From Lactifluus volemus (taxonomy: Eukaryota; Basidiomycota; Agaricomycetes; Russulales; Russulaceae), in the NCBI GenBank assembly GCA_022376515.1, contig WTXI01000304.1, positions 1 through 42,555 of the forward strand: a DNA stretch of 42,555 nucleotides, given 5' to 3'. The translations under genes and the position numbers were made by a program. How positions within the stretch are numbered: position 1 is the first letter of the stretch; every line of letters begins with the position of its first letter. The notes under the pieces are model-generated. The model searched no databases. It saw only the letters and a program-made list of their open reading frames with translations, and had not been told where the DNA came from. This document shows positions 1-11,981 of this stretch, piece by piece.

Positions 1-1382
1 AACCTGTGCATGTGCAACTCCCTCATGTATTCGCTCCTATGTGCGTGTTCCGGATGCCAGGGAGGTGGTTGGTTCCCGTATGTTTTTTTTCATTGAATCC
101 CTCCCTCGATTCGCTTTTGCCAACCTATTATCAGTTGGGATATTTGGTCCGGGGCTTGCAACACGACGACCGCACCGTAAGTTAATTATTACGCAAACGT
201 TTTATTACTCTGTTCTGACGGAGAATTTTACCAGTTTTCCTCACCCAGTTCCCTGCGGAACGACAATACCTCATTGGGCTGTCATTGACCTTATCGTTAG
301 TTTGTTCTATTCAGTTTCCGGCACGTATTGATTGATTACTCAGGACCCGCTAACCTGGAATTACGATCGGGTCAGGATGGCCGGCGGTATGAACTTTCTC
401 CTCTAGTATTCTCCCATTGGCTGTCTCTCACGCGACTCCTTAGATATGCCTGAATTGCCCCCTGGTACTGTGTTCAACAGAATGTGCCACTGATAACCGC
501 TTCCGGAGCCACGCATTTACTCGTCCATGTCCTGTCCTGAGCCCGTGAAGCTACGTCCGTACGCATCACCTAATGCTTTTCTCTGACCGTACACCGACCC
601 GTGCGTCTTGCCGGCGCGTACAGACTTTTAGTTTCTTCCTTCCCACTATTTCATGAGAGAGCACGACGCGACGCATCCCCGTGATCTACTGTGAGCACAC
701 GCGTCATTCCTGTCTTACTTATTCGAGTCATCCCTTGTTCTTCCATTCTGCTCGCGTTTGCGTCTGCTAGGGTTTTGTAGGGCCTTGTACCCTTTCTCCA
801 TGTTGCTGGACAAAATTCACTTCCAACCTACTACTACGCCACTTATACTCGCAGGATCCGTACCTACATACCCCACTGGACTCCGTTTGTGTGTCTGGCT
901 GGTGCCGATCGTGCATAGTAGCTATGTGTTCGAAGTATGTTCGAGGCCTCATTTCCTTTAATCGAAGCACCGCCGCCAAGCCTAAGTTATCATTTCTTCT
1001 CCAAATCCTTCGCGTAAGCTCTTGAAGAGCATTTTCTAAGGACCTCTTTCCTCTTCTTACTAGTAGGACGGTGCGCTATCACTCGCGTTGCTACCGGTCC
1101 TATGAGTTTGCGCGTGGTCTTTTCTGGTGGTTGTGCGTTGGCGAACTTGAACTTGAACGAGGGAGCGAGTGGATCTAGCCTGCAGTGGGGCGTGACGCAT
1201 CTCACCGCAGCCACAGGGTGTTCGAGTTTTGAAGAGTCCAGTGGTGAAGCTCGCATGGGCAGGGCAATCCAGATGGACAATAGTTTAAGGTTGATGAGGA
1301 AGAGGACCGGAGATCGGGTGACGCCAGGCGTGGGCCACATTTTATGCCAGGAACGGAACGTGCGCGGGCGACTACGTGGATG
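1..1382. other. Left-end stretch without a supported gene
   Basis: I see no gene here that I can support. Short open frames exist on both strands, but none shows a recognisable domain, clear splice signals or a convincing start. A plus-strand frame at 1102-1383 and an overlapping minus-strand frame at 990-1568 are the longest. Both run into the inverted repeat starting at 1383, and the minus frame continues into low-complexity AT-rich DNA, so I do not call either a gene. The composition is mixed and there is no obvious tRNA or rRNA. Confidence 0.5.
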
Positions 1383-1408
1383 ATACCTGAGGCCCAGTGA
1401 GAAGTGGA
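1383..1408 (+). repeat. Left terminal inverted repeat
   Basis: This is the left 26 bp arm. It pairs with 3673-3698, with one mismatch (G here, C in the other arm) at the seventh base. Confidence 0.75.
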
Positions 1409-3672
1409 TAGAATTAAATATGATCCGATCGAATAAAATTGAATGACATGAATACGATTGATGTGAATTGATATAAAATGATAACAATAATATTAATTCG
1501 ATTTCGTTGATAAAATTTGAATAGCGCTCGATCACATTCAATCTCTCTATGAATTTTATTGAATACAAATGATTGAGTCACGAGATTTATTTCTCGATCG
1601 AAAGCAACTGATTAGAATTGAATGAACTGAATCGCGCACTGTTTATCCAGTTCATTGAACCTGCATCGAGTACTTACTGACCCAGGCACTGTCCTATTTG
1701 TGGTTGTTTGTCGTGCTACATCTATTGACTTCGTGTTGCGCGCTGATTCTGACGCATACATTTCTTCCCTCTTCCTCTCCTTCTCAATGTGTTCCCCTAT
1801 TCTTTCCTCTGCTGCTCGTGAGGCCTGTATACTCTCCACAAGTTTTCGTGAGTGTCTCCCTTCCTACCTTCCTCAGACCAGCATCATTTGGATCTTTTTT
1901 GGGGGGCTGCATCTTCGATCGAGCTTATAGCCGTGCTTTTCTCCCGTTGCATCCCCGGGCCAACGTGCTTCCTTTCCCCTCCTGCTCTGCCAGCGTGCCT
2001 CTCCTACTTACCGCCACCACCACGACATCACTCACTGCCACCACTGTTGTCACCTGCCTCCTTTCCGGCCCTCCCGTGCTGCTGCCGTCACGAAGAGATC
2101 ACTAGAGCGAGCGACCTCCTCTTGACCTTGGCATCTCCATGCCCCTCCCTTCCCCTGGATGTCTCAGGTTCACCCAACGCCAAAACACTGCTGCGCTTGT
2201 GGTCAAGATCAACAAACAGAAATTGATCATGGAGCAAGTCGAGACGTTTTCTTGTGTCTTTTTGGTGCAGAGCTCCCAGAGGCCGTCGTATTTTCGTATA
2301 ACCTCGTACACACCGATGGGAGAACCTAATCACCCCTCGCCCTTATCAACTGGGCTCCAGCTTGTGAGACTAGCCTCCTCACTCTACATGCAAGTGCTTT
2401 ACTGACTTTCAGAGCATGGTACTACACCAAGCTTCGTTGTTTGACCAATCGTGACTGCACTCACTGATCCGATTTTAGGTCGACATTGCCAAGATCTAGG
2501 AAGTGCGCGATGGCGCAGAGGGCCTGACAAAAAGTGTGCTCGAAGCTAAGTCGTTGTCCTGAATCAATGTCTGCGCAAGGACATTACGACTGATATCGGG
2601 GCACCCTAATACAGCGAGAACTTGAATTTTGTAGGTTACACAGAAATGCAGGGTCCCCATCATAGCCATTTGTTTAATGTTTAGCACTTGAGCTCGTCTA
2701 CCGATTCCCAGTGCGTATGACCAGCATCACACAGCTCCGATGGTCCTCACTCGACATTCCTAGACAGAAACCAATGTGCAGGGCTAGAGCACAACCACTG
2801 CTTGGTGTGCGATCCACATGAACAAAGTAGATCGGGTAGCCAAACTGGAATGGCCACGTGGTGGTGGTCTGGGTCGCCGCCGCGGTCACGTTGTCATTGG
2901 CAAGGTCAGCCCTTTGTTTCAAGGGATCCCATAGTTGACATGTTTCTTACACTCCGACTCTTTGTTGATCATTAGAGCCATGTTTCCGAGGCTGATTTGG
3001 TCCACTGGGGTGATGCCTGTGCGTTCAGTCTTTTCCTATTGTTTTTCTCGCCCTACCCTTTATGAACTCGAGAGCATTTAACAGCTTCCAATACAGGTAG
3101 ATCACCAAACCCTCAAACCCACAAACGATGACGACGATGACGACCCTGACCTCACCATTGCTACTGCCGCCACCGCTGCCCTGTGGAGAGTCCCACGATG
3201 TCCCTGCCCTACATCTACCCCCCTCTTGCACTTCAGCAATCCAAGCGCATGCCATCGTGAGCTCGAGGCCGAGGAGCTCCTATGCCCACGCCCAGAACGG
3301 ATGACAGGGACAAAGATGATGATGTGGAGGTGGTGGATTATTGACCGCAGTAGCTGGCTTTGCAGACACGGTGAGCACCAAGATGACTTGGATTGTTTGA
3401 CGCGTGGCCACCTGGGGCAACGTGATTAGCATCGAGGGTAGAATAAAATTGAATAGAGCTGTAACCGTAAATAGACAATAAATGGGATTAATTCAATTAT
3501 ACCTGATTCAATTCTGATCAAGTGAATTCGGTCCGATCTGATCTGGTATTCAATTCGATTCAGAATAATTATAATGCCTTCAATTTTCCATTGAATTAAA
3601 ATGGCTATTGTTCGGATTTTTGAATTAGATTGAATGGTTCAATTTTTTGCAGTTTACTCCGGATTACTACAT

Positions 3673-3698
3673 TCCACTTCTCACTGGGCCTGAGGTAT
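3673..3698 (-). repeat. Right terminal inverted repeat
   Basis: This is the right 26 bp arm, the reverse complement of 1383-1408 at 25 of 26 positions. It is followed by ordinary sequence leading to the 3' side of the DUF6535 gene. Confidence 0.75.
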
Positions 3699-3998
3699 TA
3701 CAGGTTGCATGATGGGCAAGAAAGGAAACGTTTTATCATAATCGGTGTGGGCGTATATGAATACAGGGGAAGGAATAGGCTACACTAACATTCGCCATGC
3801 AAAAGAGCAACTCCAAGCTTACAACACCTGCGGTTGGTCACGGTGGCGCTCAGCCGAGCCCGGACAGTATCAACGCTAACAAAATCTTGACGCAAAAAAT
3901 GAGCCCCTACGTATTGATTAAAAAGAAAATACGTCAAAGGCTTGCAACGACATTTGACAAAGCCACGCCGACTGCAACTTACCTCTGCCCTGTAGAGA

Positions 3999-6464
3999 CT
4001 ATGCTGGATTCTCCGGTGATTCACGATTCCCCCCTCCCGAAATAGTTGTGGCAGCATGAGAGGTCGACGGTTCTGACTGTTGAGGGTGACCGGGGAGTTC
4101 CAACGGACTAGAAGTGTCCCTGACTTGGGTATCTTCGCCCATTCTGAGAGTTGTAGTGGTTGTACTGGTGGCACCAGGCACCGACAAAGGAGCTACTTGC
4201 GATTGAATGGGTAAGGAGGCGAGGATTGGAGATGAAGACGAAGATGCCTGTCCGGGAGGGGACTCTGCTTGCAAATGGTGGCCCGAATCCCCTGTAGGCT
4301 GGTTGATAGGACCTGGCAAGATGGTCGCCGATGATGGTGAGTCAGGCACCACAGTGTCGATGGCTGTCTCATCGTCTTGTGGAGTTGTGCTGGTGCCAGC
4401 TACTTGCGCTGAAGGGGAAGGATCGAGATCGTTTTCGCGGGAGATAGGAGAGGGGCTGAACCTTGGCACGTCAAGGTCATCACCAGGTGAGGACAGGTCT
4501 AGCGGTTGTGAGCTGGTATGAATGGGAAGCCATGGGGACAAGGGGGAACTAGTAGGGATCTCTCGATGTTGTGGGTCGAAGCATAGAGGATATGACAGCG
4601 CCTCGTATCTGTTGAACTGGGTGTCATCGGTGCCTTCGTGTAAGTCTATGTAAAGACTGCGAAGCATGAAGACAATGAAGTGGGGAACGCTTCCATCTCT
4701 AGTCTTCTGTGCTTTTGGAACGATTTCATTCCACAAGGAACAGAAGTCGTGCTGCAGTTCAGGAAGAGCATTTTGTATGTTAAAATTCGACGTTGGTTCT
4801 AGGATGCACTCGGCGGCTTCGCGAGCCATACCACTAATGATGCCGGAGGAGGAATTCGAGATCATGCGCGCCATGTGGATCCAGTTGGCAAGTAACACGC
4901 TATCGTTGCCTTGTGCGAGATACCTTCGAATGTCATTTTCTGATTTGCCCAATTGGTCTGCAGCGAGTTCAATCCAGTCATCTCCTCCCTCCACGCTCGC
5001 TATGATGAGAGCGATGATAGTTTGTGCACACAAACCAATGTTCTCGTCTGGTCTCTTGGGGCTTCTCAGAATGCGCCCCAATTCGACGGTCCGCAGCAGA
5101 CTGTGGTCTACGGCCTCAGACAACAGGTCCCGTATGGCTGTGCTTTGGGTTGCATCGGCGATCTTCACGCACATTATGAAGCGTTGTACTTTGTCCGAAT
5201 CGGTGACGAGAGGTGAAGTGTTTGACAGAGTGCGGTTCAAGAATTCTATCAAAGCCGAAGAAAACTTCCTGGAGTCCCTGGAGTCCAATGCCGCGAGACT
5301 ACGTAGGGGATCCTGGACGATTTGTGAGCTATAAAAGCCATAGATATACTCAAAAAATTTATCCAGCTGATCATCTGAGGCGAAGGAATGGGCGTCAAAT
5401 GTCCATTTTAGGATGAACTTGTCAACCTTCGATTTCTTCTTCTTGGTAACCTCCTCTCCTGCCATCCTCTCGATACCTTTTGTAAACCCTAAGAAGTATG
5501 TGGTAGCCATATCACGAAGGCGCTTCGAGAAGCAGACTGAATACAATAGGACGGCATATAGGCGAAAGACCAGTGGGGAAAGAGGTGAATAGTATGGGCT
5601 GTCCACCCGCAGAATTGGCATGATTGTGATGATCAAGTACATCAATGCGGAGGCACCAACCCACCAAACTACGACACAGAAGACAGTGGGGTTGGTATTG
5701 AAGAGATATATGAGAAGGCCAATAAAGAACAGGAAGAGAGAAATGTGGATGAGGGCGGGTATCGCTTCTGCCACCAATTGAAAGCGCAACTTTTTGACGC
5801 CACGGGCAAAGAATGCAGAAATCCTGGCGCCATCATGTGGGCTGTGCCGTGGCCTCTGAATGATCCTGCGGTATCGACGGGCCCATTGTTGTAACATTGT
5901 TGCCAGCATGGCACAGGTGAGACTGATAGTCAAGCTCAAGAACCAGAGTGAGTTAACCAATATGAGGTGGTTCGGGACAATGAAAGGCGGCGAATCAACT
6001 CGAGTGACGGGGATGGATGATCGAGACACGTTGCCGTCGGCGAGGAGTTGTAAGATATTCTCGAGAAGGACTGCTGACTTTTCCTGGGGGTTTGGCTTGA
6101 GGTCGAGGACAGTCACTGCGAGCAGCACCGCGACGGAAGCAGAGAATAAACCGGTCTATCGTTTGATGCTATGTGAAGTGGTATTAAAACTACGCTGCAT
6201 TGAGGACTCACGAAAATGAGAATGCCATTAGCATCCTTTTGCCAGCGGGTGGCTACCATACTGTCTTCTTCTTCTGTCATCCTGCAATACATGTTGAAGA
6301 AGGGCGCGGAGCTATCGGAAAAGTCAAGCTGTTCCTCATCCTTTACCCCACCGAAGGGTCCAACTAGGATACACAATAGCTAAATTCGCGAGGATTAGAT
6401 CAAAGTTAGGTGACATACCTGTCGTTCCCCGAGAAATGTTATTAATAAGGACATGGTGAGCCAT
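3999..6464 (-). CDS. DUF6535-type multi-pass membrane protein, copy 1
   Basis: I reconstruct three exons: 6464-6419, 6363-6212 and 6155-3999. The introns are 55 and 56 bp with GTATGT...TAG and GTGAGT...TAG ends, giving 784 residues. The N-terminal 220 or so residues resemble the fungal DUF6535 domain: an acidic start, a WQKDANGILIF segment, a GLFSAS membrane segment, then VNSLWFLSLTISL and further hydrophobic helices ending in LFFIGLLIYL. A long soluble helical region follows, and the last 180 or so residues are a Ser/Pro/Thr-rich, probably disordered tail. The start was chosen because the short first exon aligns with that of the neighbouring copy. The function of DUF6535 proteins is unknown to me. 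The gene is one half of a tandem duplication with 7957-10471 and has no internal stop or frameshift. Confidence 0.85.
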
Positions 6465-7956
6465 AGAAAAAATCTGCTAATGGGAAGGGGTTGAAAGATT
6501 TTTTGAGGGTCAAGGAGCAAGAGAGAGCAAAACGTTGGAGTCACGGTCAGCGAGGGCGTCATGATCGTTATCGTGGTCGACCAATAGCATAAAGAACGTA
6601 TAAGGGCAGAGCGTCTGTCATGAATTAATCTCGTTACAGTAATTGATGACAGGATGACACGTAAATCTCTTTACTGTCACTCCATCCGCTCTCTACGTTG
6701 TTACTTACCATCTCCTCCCCTTGGCACTCACAGGACCTCACCTTCCATGTAGATGATGTTGACCCAAACCAAAAAACTGTTGGGGAGTCTGAAAAGTCTT
6801 GTGCCCACACTCACATTGAACGCTTATTCTCTGCCACGTGCCATCAACGGAGGTAAGGAGTTCCATAGGAAGACTAGCCGGGCGGTGCTTGTACACCTAC
6901 AAACGAACCACGTCTCGCTTCACTCCCATGCCGTGACTGGCGTTCTACATATCGCCTTTTGTAGGGGCAAGATCCGGAGCGTCAGGTAGAGCACAAAGAG
7001 GAGTTTTCTGGCTGCATTGGAACGTTGAGCGCGGAGCATGAAATTTCCGTGGCGATGAGGCAGGTTCCCGTCTGTGGTGTGAAGACAGTGACGGTGAAGA
7101 AATTGAACTGGGCGGATATGGCAATGGTGCGTACAGCGTGCGATCGATCATTCGGACTAAGGAACTCTATTTGGGACAGAAGGTGAGCGACATTTTGCGC
7201 AGTCCGCTAGTAAAAGTCTTGTAGGGCAGCGAATGCTCACACGGCCCTCCGTCACACTCGTCAACCCGACGTTTATCTGCCTTGTAGCAGGCCACGCGTT
7301 CACCGATTCCCACAGCACCCGATTCCGTATATAAACCTACCAACCCCCACTGCCGAATCGATATCGATTGATTCCCCCACGTCATGAAATCCCATGAAGA
7401 ATCATCTAACTTACCTGATACTTGCTTGAAGGAACTTGTACTCGGAGGGCCTTAGGAGGCACGGCACTCATCAGATTCTTAGAAGTCATCAAGGTCTGCT
7501 TTGATGCAGCTGCCTCATCTAGTCTTAAATACGCCAACCTATCGTTCGACTGTAAACACAGTTTTTACATACCCGCGTTGGCTTCAGCCTATGGCGGGGT
7601 TGTTGATGGATCACGTGAACCAGACGTCGCTACGAACCCATATAATCAACTCCCAGGCGTAGACCGCCATTGACTAGTTAGATTATAGATTGAATATACA
7701 GCGGACATGAAAATAAAAGTATAGTAATGGCAAGGGCATACTGTGAAACATAGATAAATGCAGCACTAAAATTCGCTATGCGAAAGAGCGACCTCACACT
7801 TCCAACACTTGGCATAGCCCTGTTCTGGCCTAGGCAGCATCAGCGATATCAACGAGAAAAATGAACCTTGGCACCATAACTGAAAAAGAAGAAAACGTCA
7901 GACACCTGCAACAACATTCGACGAGCCACGACTGCGACGCACCTGCCATGTAGGGA
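6465..7956. other. Upstream region of DUF6535 copy 1 plus spacer (duplicated)
   Basis: I see no complete gene in this 1.5 kb stretch. Much of it is a diverged copy of 10472-11450. Shared blocks include the TGACTGGCGTTCTA word followed by a TTTTGTAGG word (near 6935 and 10898), the CGATCATTCGG...AAGGA block (near 7143 and 11100), the GTCCGCTAGTAAA block, and CTCACACGGCCCTCC. A plus-strand TATATAAA lies at 7328-7335. The short ORFs here are not conserved with those in the other copy, so I treat them as chance. Confidence 0.6.
7328..7386 (+). promoter_or_regulatory. TATA box with downstream ATG, duplicated module copy 1
   Basis: TATATAAA at 7328-7335 is followed 56 bp later by an ATG at 7384 in a CATGAAA context. 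The ORF from that ATG is only 23 codons. A matching arrangement occurs at 11275-11346. It may be the promoter of a gene decayed in both copies, or a noncoding or upstream element of the minus-strand DUF6535 gene. Confidence 0.35.
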
Positions 7957-10471
7957 TCACGTTGGACTCTGTGATGATTCACGATTCCCAGGTCCAGAAG
8001 TAGTTGTGACGACATTAGTAGAGACTACCGGTTCTGCTAGTGACTGTTGCGGTTGACCTGGGAGTTCCGATTGGCTGGAAATGTGCGTATCTTCATCCGC
8101 CCTAAGAATTCCATCAGTTGCAGTGGCACCAGGGTCCAACAAAGAGAATATCTGCGAATGAACGAGTAGGGAAGTGGCGATTGGAGATGAAGATGAAGAC
8201 GCTTGTCGGGGAGGGGAATTGTCGAAATTATTCACAGATGACCCTACAGGTAAATGGGGATCCCCTGTGAGCTGGCTGTTACTAGGTCCGGGAAAGAGGG
8301 CGGCCGGTGGTGGTGAGTCGAGGACTACGGCGTGAGGGTCGACAGGTGTCACATTGCCTTGCGGAGTCATGCTGGTGCCAGCTACTTGTTCTGGGGGGTC
8401 AGGAGCGAGATTGGTTTCAGAAGAGATGGGAGAGGACGTGACGTGTGGCGGCGCGTCAAAGGCATCACCAGGTGGGAACAGATCTTGAGGCAGTGAGCCG
8501 GAATGAGCCAGAATCAAAGGGGGCAACGAAATATCGGCGGTCACGGTCTCATGGGAGGGTGAGTGTGGGTGTGGGTTATTACACAAAGGATACGACGACA
8601 CCATGAACTTGTCGAATGAGGGTGCCGGGGTGTCATCGATGTCTTGGTGTAAGTCAAGGTAAAGATTCCGAAGCAGGAAGATAATAAAGTGGGGAACGCT
8701 TCCATTCCCACTCTTCTGCGCTTTTGAAACGATTTCATTCCACAAGGAACAGAAGTCGCGCTGCAGTTCAGGAAGAGTATTTCGAATGTCAAATCGGGAA
8801 GATGGTTGTAGGATGCACGAGGCCGCGTCGCTAGCCATACCCCGATTGTTACCTGACGAGGAGTCCAAGATTTGGCGGGCCATGTGGATCCAGTTGGCAA
8901 GTAACACGCTATCGTTTCCTTGTCCGAGATACCTTCGAATATCATCTTCCGATTTTCCCAATTGGTCCGCAGCAAGTTCAATCCACAGGTCGTCTCTTTC
9001 CTCCACGTTCGCTATGATTTCAGCGACGATGGTTTGCGCACACAAACCAATTCCTTCGTCAGCTCTATTCGGGCTTCTTAGAGTGCGACCCACTTCAACG
9101 TTTCGTACTAGACTGTGGTCCGCCGCGGCCTCAGAAAACAGGTCCCGCAAAACTGTGCCCTGCGTTTCATCGGTGATCTTCACGCACATTATGAATCGTT
9201 TTACTTTGTCCAAGTCGCTGACCGAACTGGATGACAGAGTACGGTTCAAGAATGCCACCAGGGCCGAAGAAAACCTTCTGGAGCCCAATGTTGCAAGACA
9301 ACGTAGGGGATTCCGGACAACTTTGTTTGAGCTATAAAAGCCATAGATATGCTCAAAAAATTGATCCTGTTGGTCATCTGATGCAAATGCGTGGGCGTCA
9401 AATGTCCACTTCAGGATGAAGCTGTCGACCTTCAACGATTCCTTGATAACCTTTTTTCCGGCCATCTTCTCAATACCTCTTGAAAGCCCTGAGAAATATG
9501 TGGTGGCAAGACGACGGAGGTGCTTCGAGCAGCAGACAGAATATAATAGGACGGCATATAGGCGAAAGACCAGTGGGGAAAGAGGTGAAAAATATGGGCT
9601 GTCCACCCGCAGAATTGGCATGATTGTAATGACCAGGTACACCATTGTGGAAATCGTGACCCACCAAACCATGGCACAGAAGACCGTGAAATTATTATTG
9701 CGGAGATATATGAGAAGGCCGATAAAGAACAGGAAGAGGGAAAAGTGGATGAGGGCGGTTATCGCCCCTGTCACCACCGAAAAGCGCAACGTTTTGACGC
9801 CACGGGCAAAGAATGCACGAATCCGGGCACCGTCGTGAGGGGTGTAACGCGGCTTCTGAGTGATCCGGAGGTATCGACGGGCCCATTGTTGTAACATTGT
9901 TGCCAGCATGGCACAGGTAAGACTGATAGTCAAGCTCAAGAACCAGAGTGAGTTCACCCAGATGATGTAATTCGGGGGAGAGAAGGGCGGCGGGGTAGCT
10001 GGAGTGACAGGGACGGGTGATTGAGATGGGTTGGCGTCGGCAGAAAACTGAAGCTTATAGATATTTTCAAGGTAAAATGCTGAGATGTCCTGGGGGTTTG
10101 GCTTAAGATCGAGGACGGTCACAGCGAGCAATACCGCGACGGAAGCAGAGAATAAACCGGTCTATTTTTGAGGTTATATGAAGTGATAAGAAAGCTATGC
10201 TGAGGACTGACGAAAATGAGAATGCCATTAGCATCCTTTTGCCAGCGGGTGGCTATCTTGGTGTCTTCTTCCTCTGATGATGACAGATACATGTTAAAGA
10301 GAGGCGTTGAGCTATCGGAAAATTCATGTTCCTCATCTCTTGTCGCATAAAAGGGGTCACCTATTGAATATGTTAGCGAAATTCACGAGGACAGAGCCTG
10401 AGACTGTCGGTAAACATACCTGTATTGCTCCGAGTCGCACCCTGAGGCATGTTAAGGATGTGGTCGCCCAT
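7957..10471 (-). CDS. DUF6535-type multi-pass membrane protein, copy 2
   Basis: I reconstruct three exons: 10471-10420, 10360-10212 and 10161-7957, with introns of 59 and 50 bp, giving 801 residues. The domain plan matches copy 1: a short acidic N-terminus, the WQKDANGILIF/GLFSAS segment spanning the second intron, several membrane helices (VNSLWFLSLTISL, LFFIGLLIYL, LVITIMPILRV), a helical middle section and a Ser/Pro-rich C-terminal tail of about 200 residues. Intron positions and phases are the same as in copy 1. The helical core is strongly conserved between the two, while the tail and first exon have diverged. The coordinate offset is 4007 bp at the start codons and 3958 bp at the stops. 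The frame is intact, so both copies look functional. The role is unknown. Confidence 0.85.
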
Positions 10472-11981
10472 TAAGAAAGACTGTCTGCCCTCTCCGAGTC
10501 TGACTCTAGAAGTCGGATTAGCGAACACGCGGTGAACACACGATGTTGAGTTACCCTTTTTGGTACCCGGTTCGGTAACCCGGGTAGTTTTGTTTAGCGA
10601 CGTACATTGTACGTATTTGTTCATGCTCGCCTCAGATATTTCACGGGTCATATCCAGCTCTCTCCACATTGTTAACTTACTCTGTTAACTTACTCAAGAG
10701 TACCCTCAGGCTTCGCTTTCACCCTCGATATCAACAGTGTCTTACCCTCAAATTTCGTGCAAATGAACTTGACCCATACAAGATCAAGCAGAAGTTGCTG
10801 TACCCATATTCAGACTGCGCGAGTGATCATTCGCTCGTAAGCGCACCAGTGCCTGCGCGTATGGATCTGCCACAGGAAGAAACAATCTACGTACAGTGAC
10901 TGGCGTTCTATCTTTTTTTGTAGGTGCAGTATCCGGGGCGTCGGATAGCTCATTAATAGGAGTTCAATGTGCTTTGTACACCTCACACCACAGACCGGAA
11001 CCTTCTCCCCCTCCCCTTGTGGATATTTCACGCTTTCCCGGGCTCAACGACAGATATGAGATTTTCCAACTGAACTGGATGGATCGTACACCGCGCGGTC
11101 GATCATTCGGTCTAAGGAGCTCTATTTGGATGAGAGGTGGATGTCATTTTCATAGTCCGCTAGTAAAGGGCCTGTAGGACCACGGATGCTCACACGGCCC
11201 TCCACCTCGGGCAGGTCCTGCCCGTGTCAGTCACGCTCATGCATTCACCGATTCCCAAACCTCCAGATTCCGACTATATAAACCTATCAACCACCTGCAC
11301 GCCGGTACCAACGCTGATCAGTGCCCACATCGTCGCACACATCATGAAACAATACCTAGTCTGCCGCAGCGGGAATCATTTATTTGATACTTGCCAGCCG
11401 CGACCTTTTTACATAGGTCTGCTTTTCCCCAAGAGATAAACACTCGACGCGGCGAGCATGTCGGTGAACATTATAAAGGGCGTGTTTGGAACGGCGGAGC
11501 ACTTGCTTGGCAGTAGTTATAGTATTTCGGCTTTGTCTTTCTTTCTTTGTGCTGATATGCGATCCTATTGTTATTTATTTGATTCACTCCCTGCCTGGAC
11601 CTTCCACTGGAGTCAGGACCGATCGCCCCGTTAGAATAGCGCACACAGCAAAATGAGTTGCAACGGGCTCGAAGCAGTGGGGTAGGGGATGATATATTTT
11701 ATTGCTGATGCTATGAAAGATAATATGCGAGGTATCGGTAATCTTTGACTACGTGCGTGAAACTGTAACTACAATGTACCTAAAAAAAATTGAAAGCGAC
11801 GCAAACGCCGTTACGTCGACCGAGGGGGTTATGATAATGTGAACCCCAGAGTGATAGATAAAGCGGTTAACGCTGATAAGTTAAGTGGCTGTGATCGTGA
11901 GCCCACCTACAGGCGGGGCGATTTAAAAAGATGAAAAAATGATTTAAAGAAAAAACGGCAGATCGCGAGTTGTTGCCGTCA
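10472..11981. other. Upstream region of DUF6535 copy 2 and intergenic spacer
   Basis: Positions 10472 to about 11450 are the duplicated counterpart of the region upstream of copy 1. They share the blocks listed there and a TATATAAA plus ATG module. Positions 11450-11981 hold nothing I recognise. No ORF here has support beyond chance length. Confidence 0.55.
11275..11346 (+). promoter_or_regulatory. TATA box with downstream ATG, duplicated module copy 2
   Basis: TATATAAA at 11275-11282 is followed 69 bp later by an ATG at 11344, again in CATGAAA context. The ORF starting there has 31 codons and ends in PKR. Its downstream sequence shares a GATACTTGC word with the copy near 7400, but the two peptides are not alike. 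Confidence 0.35.

Larger units (their letters stand above)
1383..3698. mobile_element. Putative 2.3 kb non-autonomous TIR DNA transposon
   Basis: The segment is bounded by inverted repeats. Positions 1383-1408 and the reverse complement of 3673-3698 match at 25 of 26 bases, differing only at the seventh base. Just inside each repeat lies a 200-250 bp AT-rich tract built on irregular GAATTGAAT-like words (about 1410-1640 and 3440-3655). The interior has several short ORFs but no transposase I recognise. If the element is taken to begin at CCTSAGG, it is flanked by TA on both sides, which would suit a Tc1/mariner-type target duplication; because the flanking A is also shared, the exact ends are uncertain. 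Seen: the inverted repeats and AT-rich subtermini. Inferred: that this is a transposon. Confidence 0.6.

Noticed and set aside
990..1568. Minus-strand ORF of 192 codons crossing the left inverted repeat
   Set aside because: It runs from AT-rich low-complexity DNA through the repeat into flanking sequence, has no recognisable domain and no supporting splice signals.
4666..5334. Plus-strand ORF of 222 codons
   Set aside because: It is antisense to the DUF6535 gene. A similar antisense frame appears in copy 2 only because the DNA is duplicated.
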